NCBI GenBank assembly: GCA_913020075.1
Contig: CAJWAE010000007.1
Location: 1 to 46,831, forward strand
DNA: 46,831 nucleotides
Source of the DNA: an uncultured Flavobacteriaceae bacterium
GTDB taxonomy: Bacteria > Bacteroidota > Bacteroidia > Flavobacteriales > Flavobacteriaceae
Reading direction: 5' to 3'
Shown here: piece after piece, positions 35,606 to 46,204 of the stretch
Numbering within the stretch: position 1 is the stretch's first letter
How the letters are laid out: every line of letters starts with the position of its first letter
Notes under the pieces: model-generated
Database searches by the model: none
What the model was told of the DNA's origin: nothing
The model's input: only the letters and a program-made list of their open reading frames with translations
Made by a program: the position numbers and the translations under genes

Positions 35606-36391
35606 ATGAAATTTCATTTTGATAAATACCATGGTGCTGGGAATGATTTTATCATTTTTGATAATCGACATAATATATATAACGATATATCAGTCAGTCA
35701 ATTAAAAAAAATATGTGATCGTCATTTTGGAATAGGCGCAGATGGTATTATTTTGATTGAATCACATTCTAATGCTGATTTTGAAATGAAATATTATAAT
35801 TCAGATGGAAAATTAAGTTCACTATGCGGTAATGGTGGTCGATGTGCAGTTTCTTTTGCATTAAGACATGATATTATAAAAGAAAAAACTGTTTTTATGG
35901 CTGCAGATGGGTTGCACAAAGCCTACAAGGTTCATCCTAATCAGATTCGTTTACAAATGCAGGATGTTTTTGATTTAATTGAGAATGATAATGCCATAAT
36001 AATAAATACTGGTTCACCTCACTATGTTAAATTGATTCAGAATTACAAAAAAGTAAACATTAATAGCCAAGGAGGAGCAATTCGATTTTCTAAACAATTT
36101 ATGCCTAATGGAATTAATGTTAATTTTATTCAAAAAGAGACCCCTGTTAGATATAAAATTAGAACCTATGAACGCGGAGTAGAAAACGAAACACTGGCAT
36201 GCGGAACTGGTGCAGTAGCATGTGCTATAGGAATGCATTACATGGGCGAATCAAAGGGAAAATGTAAAATTGAACTCCAGGCCTTAGGAGGTTTATTGAT
36301 TGTAGATTTTGATGTCATCGATAAAGTATACACTAATATTTACCTTCAAGGTCCCGCTGACTTTGTATATTCAGGAATAATTGAGATATGA
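35606..36391 (+). CDS. dapF: Diaminopimelate epimerase
   Basis: Cofactor-independent racemase converting LL- to meso-diaminopimelate for lysine and peptidoglycan. About 261 residues from ATG 35606 (MKFHFDKYHGAGNDFIIFDNR); an in-frame TTG three codons earlier would sit within the -7 box and is rejected. The two catalytic cysteines are visible in SLCGNGGRCAV and LACGTGAVACAIG, with the ERGVENETLACGTG signature intact. Its last bases overlap the next gene (ATGA), so dapF, the acetyltransferase and mltG form one operon. dapA starts elsewhere in the window, at 46205. Confidence 0.97.
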   Translation: MKFHFDKYHGAGNDFIIFDNRHNIYNDISVSQLKKICDRHFGIGADGIILIESHSNADFEMKYYNSDGKLSSLCGNGGRCAVSFALRHDIIKEKTVFMAADGLHKAYKVHPNQIRLQMQDVFDLIENDNAIIINTGSPHYVKLIQNYKKVNINSQGGAIRFSKQFMPNGINVNFIQKETPVRYKIRTYERGVENETLACGTGAVACAIGMHYMGESKGKCKIELQALGGLLIVDFDVIDKVYTNIYLQGPADFVYSGIIEI

Positions 36392-36900
36392 ATTTAGATT
36401 CAGTCATTTTACGTGCATTAGAACCTAAAGATTTAAATGATTTAATTTCAATTGAAAATAATCAGTATTTATGGAAATATTCAAATCGAAATGAACCTTT
36501 TTCAAAGCATCTACTTTCAAAGTATATTGAACAACAAAATCAAGATATTTTTGAAGTCAAGCAAAAACGATTTGTTATTTCTCAAGTAGATGAAAACTTC
36601 CTTGGTTTTGTTGACCTTTTTGATTTTACACCTATACACAGAAGAGCTGGAGTAGGAATAGTATTACGTAAAGACCAAAGGGGTAAAGGTATTGGGAAAA
36701 GAAGTTTAGAATTGTTAAATGAATATGCCTATAAACATCTTAATATAAATACTTTATTTGCAAATATAGCTTTTGAAAATAGAGTAAGCATCTTATTGTT
36801 TGAGTCCTGTGGATATGAACAACAAGGTTTAAAAAAGAATTGGAATTTTTATGATGGAACTTTTCATGATGAATATATTTATGTAAAATCATTTAGTTAA
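36388..36900 (+). CDS. GNAT-family N-acetyltransferase (RimJ/RimL-like)
   Basis: 170-residue acetyltransferase. The sequence ILRALEPKDLNDLISIENN opens in the RimJ/RimL style, GVGIVLRKDQRGKGIGKRSLELL is the acetyl-CoA loop, and NTLFANIAFENRVSILLFESCGYEQQG is the C-terminal motif. Overlaps dapF by 4 bp and mltG by 1 bp, so translation is coupled. Substrate unknown; the flavobacterial dapF-GNAT-mltG order suggests an envelope-related or accidental partnership. Confidence 0.9.
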   Translation: MNLDSVILRALEPKDLNDLISIENNQYLWKYSNRNEPFSKHLLSKYIEQQNQDIFEVKQKRFVISQVDENFLGFVDLFDFTPIHRRAGVGIVLRKDQRGKGIGKRSLELLNEYAYKHLNINTLFANIAFENRVSILLFESCGYEQQGLKKNWNFYDGTFHDEYIYVKSFS

Positions 36901-37943
36901 TGCTTAAAAGAAAAATATTATTATTTATCAGTCTTATTCTTCTTGGTATGGGACTTTATTTTGTTTTTCAGTTTTATCAAATATTTTTTTGGAGTAATAC
37001 AGCTTTTGAAAATGAGTTTTCATATGTTTTTATAGATAGTGATGACACTATTGATTCTTTGGCTTATCAGTTGCAGCCAATTTTGAAACGAACCAATCAA
37101 TTTTTGATTGCAGCAGAAAAAAAAGGATATTCTCAAAATATCAAATCGGGAAAATACAAGATCACAAAAGATGATAGTAATAATACTATAATCAATTTAT
37201 TTCGTTCTAAAAAACTGACTGTTAAGGTGATTTTCAACAATCAAGAACGTTTAGAAAATTTGGCTGGTAGAGTTTCTAGACAGATAGCACCTGATAGTTT
37301 AACCTTGCTTAACACCTTTAGAGATTCTTTGTTTTTATTGAAAAATGGATTTTCTAAAGAAAATGCTTTAACGATGTATTTACCTAACTCTTATCAATTC
37401 TATTGGGATACTTCTGCTGAAAAATTTAGAAATAAAATGTTTCTCTCTTTTAATAACTTTTGGAATACAAGTCGATTAAGAAAGGCAAAAGCAATAAAAC
37501 TGAATCCAAACGAAGTAGTTGTTTTAGCTTCAATTGTTCAAAAAGAATCGGTTAAAAAAGATGAGCAACCTCGAATTGCAGGTGTTTATTTAAATCGTTT
37601 GGACAAAAAAATGAAATTACAAGCAGACCCAACAGTTATTTATGCTTTTAAAAAAAACTCATATAATTTTGATCAAATAATTAAGCGAGTATTGTATAAA
37701 GACCTTAAGCTTATTTCACCCTATAATACTTACAGAGTAAAAGGATTGCCTCCAGGACCTATCACTATGCCAGATATTTCTGTTATAGATGCAGTTCTTA
37801 ATGCTGAAAAACACTCCTTTTTATATTTTGTAGCTTCTCCTAATAAACCAGGTTATCATTTATTTGCAAAAAACTTAATGAAACATAATCAAAATAAAAA
37901 AATCTACACCAGTTGGCTAGATAAACAAAACCTATATCGTTAA
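36900..37943 (+). CDS. mltG: Endolytic murein transglycosylase
   Basis: Inner-membrane lytic transglycosylase that cuts nascent glycan chains and so sets their length. The 347 residues begin with a transmembrane helix (about 5-29), then a LysM-like region and the YceG/MltG catalytic domain with Glu216 in ASIVQKESVKKDEQPRIAGVYLNRL, LQADPTVIYA and SPYNTYRVKGLPPGPI. Its start overlaps the acetyltransferase stop (TAATG), and its end overlaps the convergent methyltransferase gene by 4 bp. Confidence 0.95.
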   Translation: MLKRKILLFISLILLGMGLYFVFQFYQIFFWSNTAFENEFSYVFIDSDDTIDSLAYQLQPILKRTNQFLIAAEKKGYSQNIKSGKYKITKDDSNNTIINLFRSKKLTVKVIFNNQERLENLAGRVSRQIAPDSLTLLNTFRDSLFLLKNGFSKENALTMYLPNSYQFYWDTSAEKFRNKMFLSFNNFWNTSRLRKAKAIKLNPNEVVVLASIVQKESVKKDEQPRIAGVYLNRLDKKMKLQADPTVIYAFKKNSYNFDQIIKRVLYKDLKLISPYNTYRVKGLPPGPITMPDISVIDAVLNAEKHSFLYFVASPNKPGYHLFAKNLMKHNQNKKIYTSWLDKQNLYR

Positions 37944-38668
37944 GAGGAACCTTCAATGATAAATATACAGGGACGTTTTTTTAAATCTGGTTTTTCTCCT
38001 TTCCATTCATGAATATTTAATGTTTTAATATATTCTGAACTTGAACTAATATCACAAGCAATACAAAGTCGCATATTTGGATTTAAAGTTTTTAAAATAT
38101 CCTTAAAAAGAGTGTCACTTCGGTAGGGTGTTTCTATAAAAAGCTGAGCTTGATTTTCTCTGATAGATTTTTTTTCATATTTAAGTAACATTTGAGTTCG
38201 TAGCTTTTTTTCAATGGGAACATAACCGTTAAAAGCGAAATTTTGTCCGTTCATTCCCGAACTCATCATAGCTAAAAAAATTGATGAAGGGCCTACTAAT
38301 GGTTTTACTTTAATTCCAATTTCATGGGCTTTAGTTACTATAATAGCTCCTGGATCTGCAATTCCTGGACATCCTGCGTCTGACATAAGTCCCATAGAAA
38401 AACCTAATTTACACTGATTTAGATAAGATTCTATTTCCTCTTGTGTTGTGAATTTATTTAGAGGATAAAGCACTAAAGATTCCTGATTTTTATTTGGTGT
38501 AATTTTTTTTATAAAACGGCGAGTAGCTTTCTCATTTTCAATAATAATATGAGTTAACTTTTCTATTGTTTTTTTAACTAAGAGTGGTAATACTTCTAGA
38601 TAAGGATTTTCACCAATTGGTGACGGAATCAAGTATAGCGTTCCATATGTAGTAACTTGTTTATCCAT
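37940..38668 (-). CDS. RsmI-like SAM-dependent methyltransferase (tetrapyrrole methylase fold)
   Basis: 242-residue protein of the RsmI/tetrapyrrole methylase family. It has GTLYLIPSPIGENP at the start, the loop MSDAGCPGIADPGAIIVTKAHE, and PLVGPSSIFLAMMSSGMNGQNFAFNGYVP. RsmI itself 2'-O-methylates C1402 of 16S rRNA; this copy has IPSPIGE in place of the usual TPIGN and may be the second flavobacterial paralogue found near dnaA, so the substrate is left open. Its start overlaps the final codons of the phosphatase pseudogene, the relic of a coupled gene pair. Confidence 0.88.
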   Translation of the reverse strand: MDKQVTTYGTLYLIPSPIGENPYLEVLPLLVKKTIEKLTHIIIENEKATRRFIKKITPNKNQESLVLYPLNKFTTQEEIESYLNQCKLGFSMGLMSDAGCPGIADPGAIIVTKAHEIGIKVKPLVGPSSIFLAMMSSGMNGQNFAFNGYVPIEKKLRTQMLLKYEKKSIRENQAQLFIETPYRSDTLFKDILKTLNPNMRLCIACDISSSSEYIKTLNIHEWKGEKPDLKKRPCIFIIEGSS

Positions 38669-39099
38669 TAATTAAAAGTTTAGCTATTCGTTCACACTAT
38701 CATTATAATAATTTATAACAATATTTAAAACTATTTTTATCACCAAAGTAGGGGTCTTTAACATCTTGATGATTTTCAAGAATTAACTTTACTTTTTGTA
38801 TGTTAGAATCAATTTTAAGCAGTTCAATAAAATCATCATAATTATTTTTATCAATTTTAAAAATAATTAAAATCTATAAATGAAAATTTTCTTGCTTTTT
38901 GAATACCAATATTAATTCTGAATTTTTCTGCAATAGCTATACTTTTTTTAACATAATGACAACCAATTTGATAACCAGCAGTAACAGCAGAATTAACTTT
39001 TATTTTTAAACGTGAAGTTTTTTGTTCTAAAAAACCTTATGCTAATTGAATACAACAAATATTACCCAAGCATACCTTGAGCACTTTTGTCTGTTTCAT
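38661..39099 (-). pseudogene. Decayed low-molecular-weight protein-tyrosine phosphatase
   Basis: The 440-bp gap between dnaA and the methyltransferase is not empty. From ATG 39099 the minus strand reads MKQTKVLKVCLGNICCIQLA, then an in-frame TAA where the family has Glu, then GFLEQKTSRLKIKVNSAVTAGYQIG and ARKFSFIDFNYF. This aligns with the LMW-PTP pattern CLGNICRSPLAEG...DSAGTAGYHIG. The P-loop Arg is now Cys, killing the C-x5-R site. Near 38845 the frame shifts, and the new frame continues KNNYDDFIELL, KVKLILENHQ, DVKDPYFGDKNSF (family motif DPYFGG), then three adjacent stops and CERIAKLLING ending at 38661 inside the methyltransferase start. Several independent lesions make this a true pseudogene, not a sequencing error. 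Confidence 0.9.
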
Positions 39100-39110
39100 A
39101 TGTAATTCAT

Positions 39111-40538
39111 TTAAATAGTTAACTTCTGACGAAGATCCTCAACATATTTACGAAACTGTTTATCTGTGAAACTTAAATTATCAACAGTTTTACAAGCATG
39201 GAGGACTGTAGCATGATCTCGTTTTCCAATTTGATTTCCAATACTAGCTAGAGATGCTTTAGTAAATTTTTTTGCAAAATACATAGCTAATTGACGAGCT
39301 TGAACAATATGTCTTCTTCGAGTTTTTGATTGAAGAGTTTCAATATCCATCTGGAAGTAATCAGAAACCACTTTTTGAATATAATCAATAGAGACTTCAC
39401 GTTTTGTATTTTTCACGAACTTCATGACGACTTCTTGAGCCAGTTCAATCGTGATTTCAGCTTTATTGAAAGAAGATTGAGCTATCAACGATATAATGGC
39501 ACCTTCTAATTCTCGGATATTCGTTTTAATATTTTTAGCAACATATTCAATAATATCTTCTTCTATAGAAACTCCATCTCTATATAGTTTATTTTTGAGG
39601 ATAGAGATTCGTGTTTCGTAATTAGGCAATTGTAATTCTGCGGAGAGTCCCCATTTAAATCTTGATAACAGACGCTGTTCGATATCCTGCATGTCAACAG
39701 GAGCCTTGTCAGAGGTCAGAATAACTTGCTTACCATTTTGATGAAGATGATTAAATATATGGAAAAACACATCTTGGGTTCCTGTTTTACCTGATAAAAA
39801 TTGAACATCATCAATTATCAATACATCTAATAATTGATAAAAATGAATAAAATCATTTCGAGTATTTTTCTTAACAGCTTCTATATACTGTTGTGTGAAT
39901 TTTTCAGCTGAGATATAAAGTACAGTTTTGTCTTGATATTTTTCTTTAATTTCAACCCCAATAGCATGAGCTAAGTGTGTTTTGCCTAAACCAACACCAC
40001 CAAAAATAAGCAAAGGATTGAAAGATGTTCCTCCCGGCTTAGATGAAACAGCTAAGGCAGCAGATCTTCCAAGTCGATTAGAATCACCTTCTAAAAAATT
40101 ATCAAAATTATAATTAGGATTTAGCTGTGATTCAATTTGTAAATTTTTTATTCCCGGAATAACAAAGGGATTTTTTAATTCCCCTGAATAAGAACTTAAA
40201 GGGGCATTAACGTTTTGAGGTTGAAGGCCTGATCTGTTGTTACTCGGAATATTCTCAGTAAAAGGGGTTTTATTTCCAAAAGTATTTTCCATTCTGATGG
40301 AATAAACCAAACGGGCATCGTTACCTAATTCTCTTTGAAGTGAAGTTTTAAGAAGTTTGACATAATGCTCCTCAAGCCATTCGTAAAAGAATTTACTAGG
40401 AACCTGAATACTAAGTACATTTTCACTTAATTTGACAGGAATAATAGGTTCAAACCAAGTTTTGTAAGCTTGTGGTTGTATGTTATCTCCAATAAAAATC
40501 AGACAATTATTCCAGATCGAAGCAGCAGTTGCACTCAT
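39111..40538 (-). CDS. dnaA: Chromosomal replication initiator protein DnaA
   Basis: Binds and melts oriC and loads the replicative helicase. The 475-residue protein has domain I (1-85), a variable linker, the AAA+ domain III with Walker A GGVGLGKTHLAHA, Walker B VLIIDDVQFLSGK and sensor GLSAELQLPNYETRISIL, and the DNA-binding domain IV with the DnaA signature IGKRDHATVLHACKTV near the C-terminus. Complete and of normal length. The 198-nt upstream gap is AT-rich but shows no convincing DnaA boxes, and dnaN is not adjacent, so the origin need not be here. Confidence 0.98.
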   Translation of the reverse strand: MSATAASIWNNCLIFIGDNIQPQAYKTWFEPIIPVKLSENVLSIQVPSKFFYEWLEEHYVKLLKTSLQRELGNDARLVYSIRMENTFGNKTPFTENIPSNNRSGLQPQNVNAPLSSYSGELKNPFVIPGIKNLQIESQLNPNYNFDNFLEGDSNRLGRSAALAVSSKPGGTSFNPLLIFGGVGLGKTHLAHAIGVEIKEKYQDKTVLYISAEKFTQQYIEAVKKNTRNDFIHFYQLLDVLIIDDVQFLSGKTGTQDVFFHIFNHLHQNGKQVILTSDKAPVDMQDIEQRLLSRFKWGLSAELQLPNYETRISILKNKLYRDGVSIEEDIIEYVAKNIKTNIRELEGAIISLIAQSSFNKAEITIELAQEVVMKFVKNTKREVSIDYIQKVVSDYFQMDIETLQSKTRRRHIVQARQLAMYFAKKFTKASLASIGNQIGKRDHATVLHACKTVDNLSFTDKQFRKYVEDLRQKLTI

Positions 40539-40736
40539 TTAATGTTTGAGGTATTTAGAGGTTTATTTTATGGTTTGTATGTCAACTTTACTAGTTAACA
40601 AATATTGATTAAAAAAAATCAAAAAAAAAATGGTTTGGCTATTGAATTATATCTTTTTTTTTTCGATATTCTGAATCCTAAATTTTTCACAAGAAATCTA
40701 AAAATTAAATACAATATAACTGATTAGTTTATATCA

Positions 40737-41132
40737 ATGAAATTTACAACGAAACAAATTACGGTTCGCTATTCTGAAACTGATCAAATGCAGTTTGTTC
40801 ATCATAGTAATTATTTAAAATATTTTGAAATAGCTAGACTTCAATGGCTTTCTGTTCTTGATATTTCTTATGCTGACATGGAAAAAGAGGGTATATTAAT
40901 GCCGGTTGTGAGTGCATTCACTAATTTTAAAAAACCATTATTTTTTGGAGATCATTTTCAGATCAATGTTATTTTAAGGAAAATACCCACAGCCACTATC
41001 GAATTTGATTATATAATTGTTAATCAAAAAGATGAAGTTATTTGTGAGGGAAATACAGTTTTAGCTTTTTTATCTCCAAAAACAAAACGACCCATGAGAT
41101 GTCCAAAAACTTTACTTGAAAAATTTATTTAA
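40737..41132 (+). CDS. Acyl-CoA thioesterase, 4HBT/YbgC type
   Basis: 131-residue hotdog-fold thioesterase. The active-site region VRYSETDQMQFVHHSNYLKYFEIARLQWL (10-38) matches the 4-hydroxybenzoyl-CoA thioesterase/YbgC pattern with the catalytic Asp in SETDQM. No partner genes indicate its substrate; YbgC members often act on acyl-CoAs linked to the Tol-Pal or phospholipid systems, but no tol genes are nearby. Its 3' end overlaps convergent ribD by 8 bp. Confidence 0.88.
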   Translation: MKFTTKQITVRYSETDQMQFVHHSNYLKYFEIARLQWLSVLDISYADMEKEGILMPVVSAFTNFKKPLFFGDHFQINVILRKIPTATIEFDYIIVNQKDEVICEGNTVLAFLSPKTKRPMRCPKTLLEKFI

Positions 41133-42204
41133 AATAGTACTTTAGTTCATCCTTATCTATCATTTCTTTGAATGAATATTTTTTATTTAACGTGGGTGCT
41201 TTAATACCCTTAAATATTTTTTCCGGACTTGTAAAAACTCGTGATTCATCCCACAAATCGTGATCAATAAAAGACTGAATTGTCTTTCCCCCCCCCTCTA
41301 TAATAATAGATTGAATTTTTATTTTATAGCAATGCTTTAAAAGATTGATTAAACTGTAAGGTTTTAAAACAATAGATTTTTTAAGATTATTAGCTAAATC
41401 ATTTAGTTGAATGTTGAAAAATATACAAGAGTTTGTATCATTTTTTAAATGAGTTGTTATTGGTGTCCTGTTATTGGGATCCAAAATCATTCGGAGTGGA
41501 TTATTTCCATTCCAACTTCTTGTAGTTAATTTTGGATCATCATCTATTGCAGTTTGAACACCTATGAGTATTGCCGCTTCTTCGCTTCTCCACTGATGAG
41601 ATTTTTGTCTTGAAACAACATTAGTTATCCAGAATATTTCAGGAATATTTTTATTGTTTTCAGGGGATATAAAATGATCTTCTGTTTTTGCCCATTTTAA
41701 TATAATATATGGTCGCTTTTTTTGATGAAAAGTAAAAAATCTTCTATTTAAAAAATCAGATTCTTTTTCTAAAACTCCCTGAAAAACCTTACAGCCCGAA
41801 TTTCGAAGTTTATCAATTCCTTTTCCAGAAACATTAGGATTGGGGTCTTTTGAGCCAATAATAACCCTTGGTATTTTATTTTTGATTATTAAATCAACAC
41901 ATGGAGGAGTTTTTCCAAAGTGAGAACAGGGCTCAAGAGAAACGTAGAGAGTACTCTCTTTTAATAAATGTTTATCTTTAACACTGGAGATTGCGTGAAC
42001 TTCTGCATGAGCAGAACCAGCAAAATGATGCCAACCCTCACCAATTATTTTGTCTTGATGAACAATAACAGATCCTACTATAGGATTTGGATAGGTGTCA
42101 CCAAGTCCTTTTTGTGCTAAGTGAAGGCATCTGTGCATATAAAATCTGTCTTTTGTATTGTTCAAATCTTCGTGAATATAATTATGTTTTATAATGCCGA
42201 GCAT
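41125..42204 (-). CDS. ribD: Bifunctional riboflavin deaminase/reductase
   Basis: Deaminates the pyrimidine and then reduces the ribosyl chain in riboflavin synthesis. The N-terminal deaminase has the zinc motif SAHAEVHAI and EPCSHFGKTPPCVD. The C-terminal reductase has ILKWAKTEDHFISP, AILIGVQTAIDDDPKLTTR and IIIEGGGKTIQ. The start is uncertain: ATG 42204 gives 359 residues, ATG 42138 (MHRCLHLAQKGLGDTYPNP) cuts close to the conserved core, and the open frame to 42264 would overlap the divergent gene. The EGGG motif is encoded by an uninterrupted run of nine Gs (41288-41296 as Cs), notable in this AT-rich genome. The gene stands alone; no other rib genes are nearby. Confidence 0.92.
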   Translation of the reverse strand: MLGIIKHNYIHEDLNNTKDRFYMHRCLHLAQKGLGDTYPNPIVGSVIVHQDKIIGEGWHHFAGSAHAEVHAISSVKDKHLLKESTLYVSLEPCSHFGKTPPCVDLIIKNKIPRVIIGSKDPNPNVSGKGIDKLRNSGCKVFQGVLEKESDFLNRRFFTFHQKKRPYIILKWAKTEDHFISPENNKNIPEIFWITNVVSRQKSHQWRSEEAAILIGVQTAIDDDPKLTTRSWNGNNPLRMILDPNNRTPITTHLKNDTNSCIFFNIQLNDLANNLKKSIVLKPYSLINLLKHCYKIKIQSIIIEGGGKTIQSFIDHDLWDESRVFTSPEKIFKGIKAPTLNKKYSFKEMIDKDELKYYFK

Positions 42205-42206
42205 AT

Positions 42207-42214
42207 TAATTTTG
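42207..42214 (+). promoter_or_regulatory. Possible -7 box of the 42244 acetyltransferase gene
   Basis: TAATTTTG matches TAnnTTTG exactly, 29 nt before the ATG at 42244. The box lies just outside ribD if ribD starts at 42204. No -33 TTG at the right distance. Confidence 0.35.
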
Positions 42215-42243
42215 ACTGTAAATTTATAACAAATAAATAACGA

Positions 42244-42719
42244 ATGGAGATTCGACCGATTCAAGCTAATAATAATAAAGCGATAGCGGTTTTAATTAGA
42301 TCTGTCTTTATTGATATGGGAGTTCCTAAAAAAGGCACAGCCTATGAAGATAAAGAATTAGATAATATGTATGAAACTTACCTAGGCGAAAGATCTGTTT
42401 ACTATTTAGTTTTAGATGAGAATAAAATTTTAGGAGGTGCAGGAATATCACCTTTAAAAGATGAGGCAACATCTGTTTGTGAATTACAAAAAATGTATTT
42501 TTCACCTAAAATTCGAGGAAAAGGTCTAGGCTTTAAAGTGATTCAAAAATGTTTAAATTTTGCTAAAATAAATGAATTTACACTTTGTTATATTGAAACT
42601 ACTCCAATTATGCATGCTGCTCAGAGGTTATATAAAAAGGTTGGTTTTAATTACATTGCAAAACCACTTGGAAATACAGGACATTCCTCTTGTTCTATAT
42701 GGATGACAAAATCACTAAT

Positions 42720-42723
<4 letters not shown>
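42244..42723 (+). CDS. GNAT-family N-acetyltransferase
   Basis: 159-residue acetyltransferase. CELQKMYFSPKIRGKGLGFKVIQKCLNFA is the acetyl-CoA binding segment; ETTPIMHAAQRLYKKVGFNYI is the C-terminal motif. It overlaps prmC by 4 bp (ATGA), so the two are translationally coupled. PrmC methylates release factors, and an acetyltransferase next to it recalls the rimI neighbourhoods of other bacteria, but RimI identity is not supported by motif. Substrate unknown. Confidence 0.9.
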
Positions 42724-45576
<2,853 letters not shown>

Positions 45577-45645
45577 TCAATTTCGTTATGAATGTAACAT
45601 TTAGGATCAAATTGAAACGAAAAGTTTTTTTTTATGAATAAATAT

Positions 45646-45653
45646 TATTTTTG
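45646..45653 (+). promoter_or_regulatory. Probable -7 box of the 45675 gene
   Basis: TATTTTTG matches TAnnTTTG exactly, 21 nt before the ATG at 45675. A clear -33 TTG is lacking. It would drive the DUF6913-like gene and dapA. Confidence 0.5.
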
Positions 45654-45674
45654 TATAATTTTAAAAGTCATATT

Positions 45675-46199
45675 ATGTTAGAATTTTTGTCTGATCTAGT
45701 TTTAAGAATAAGGATTAAGAAAAAACTTAAGACTTTATCTAATAATTCAAAATCTAAAATAACACATTTTCAATCGATGTTGGTTTTAGTTCCTATCGAA
45801 TATCAGATTAATGAAGGTTTGTTTTTAGACTTAGCAAAAGTTTTTAAAATTCCTACAAAAAACATTAAAGTAGTGGTCATTAGTATTAAACAATTAACAG
45901 TAATTAAGTCTTTTAAGGGACAAATTTTTAATTGTTCAAAAGAGTTGATTGGTTTTTGGGGTAAGTTACCAGAAACACTCGAATCTTTTTTAGATCAAGA
46001 ATTTGATTTACTTGTTAATTATTTCGAGAATGACTCTTTGTTAGCCTCATGGCTAAGTACTAATTGTAAGGCAAAATTAAGAGTAGGTTTTTACAAAACT
46101 GATAAAGAATTCAATGATTTAATTCTAAATATTAAACCAACCGAAACAGAGTTATTTATCTCTCAATCTACCATTTATTTGAAAGCTTTATTAAAGTAA
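45675..46199 (+). CDS. DUF6913-like uncharacterised protein
   Basis: 174 residues from ATG 45675 (MLEFLSDLVLRIRIKKKL); the open frame extends to a TTG at 45651, but that overlaps the -7 box. No signal peptide or transmembrane segment is obvious. Mixed alpha/beta appearance with VLVPIEYQINEGLFLDLAKVF and FDLLVNYFENDSLLASWLSTN. I recall flavobacterial DUF6913 proteins in this ligA-dapA position, which is the basis of the name. It ends 5 nt before dapA. Function unknown. Confidence 0.75.
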   Translation: MLEFLSDLVLRIRIKKKLKTLSNNSKSKITHFQSMLVLVPIEYQINEGLFLDLAKVFKIPTKNIKVVVISIKQLTVIKSFKGQIFNCSKELIGFWGKLPETLESFLDQEFDLLVNYFENDSLLASWLSTNCKAKLRVGFYKTDKEFNDLILNIKPTETELFISQSTIYLKALLK

Positions 46200-46204
46200 A
46201 AATC

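Noticed and set aside
38669-39110. Treating the gap between dnaA and the methyltransferase as plain intergenic DNA or as an origin
   Set aside because: Translation shows an LMW-PTP relic in two frames; no DnaA boxes were found.
40680-40692. DnaA box-like TTTTTCACA upstream of dnaA
   Set aside because: Two mismatches to TTATCCACA and no other copies in the gap.
42205-42264. ribD extended to 42264
   Set aside because: Would overlap the divergent acetyltransferase gene and its -7 box, with no conserved sequence in the extension.
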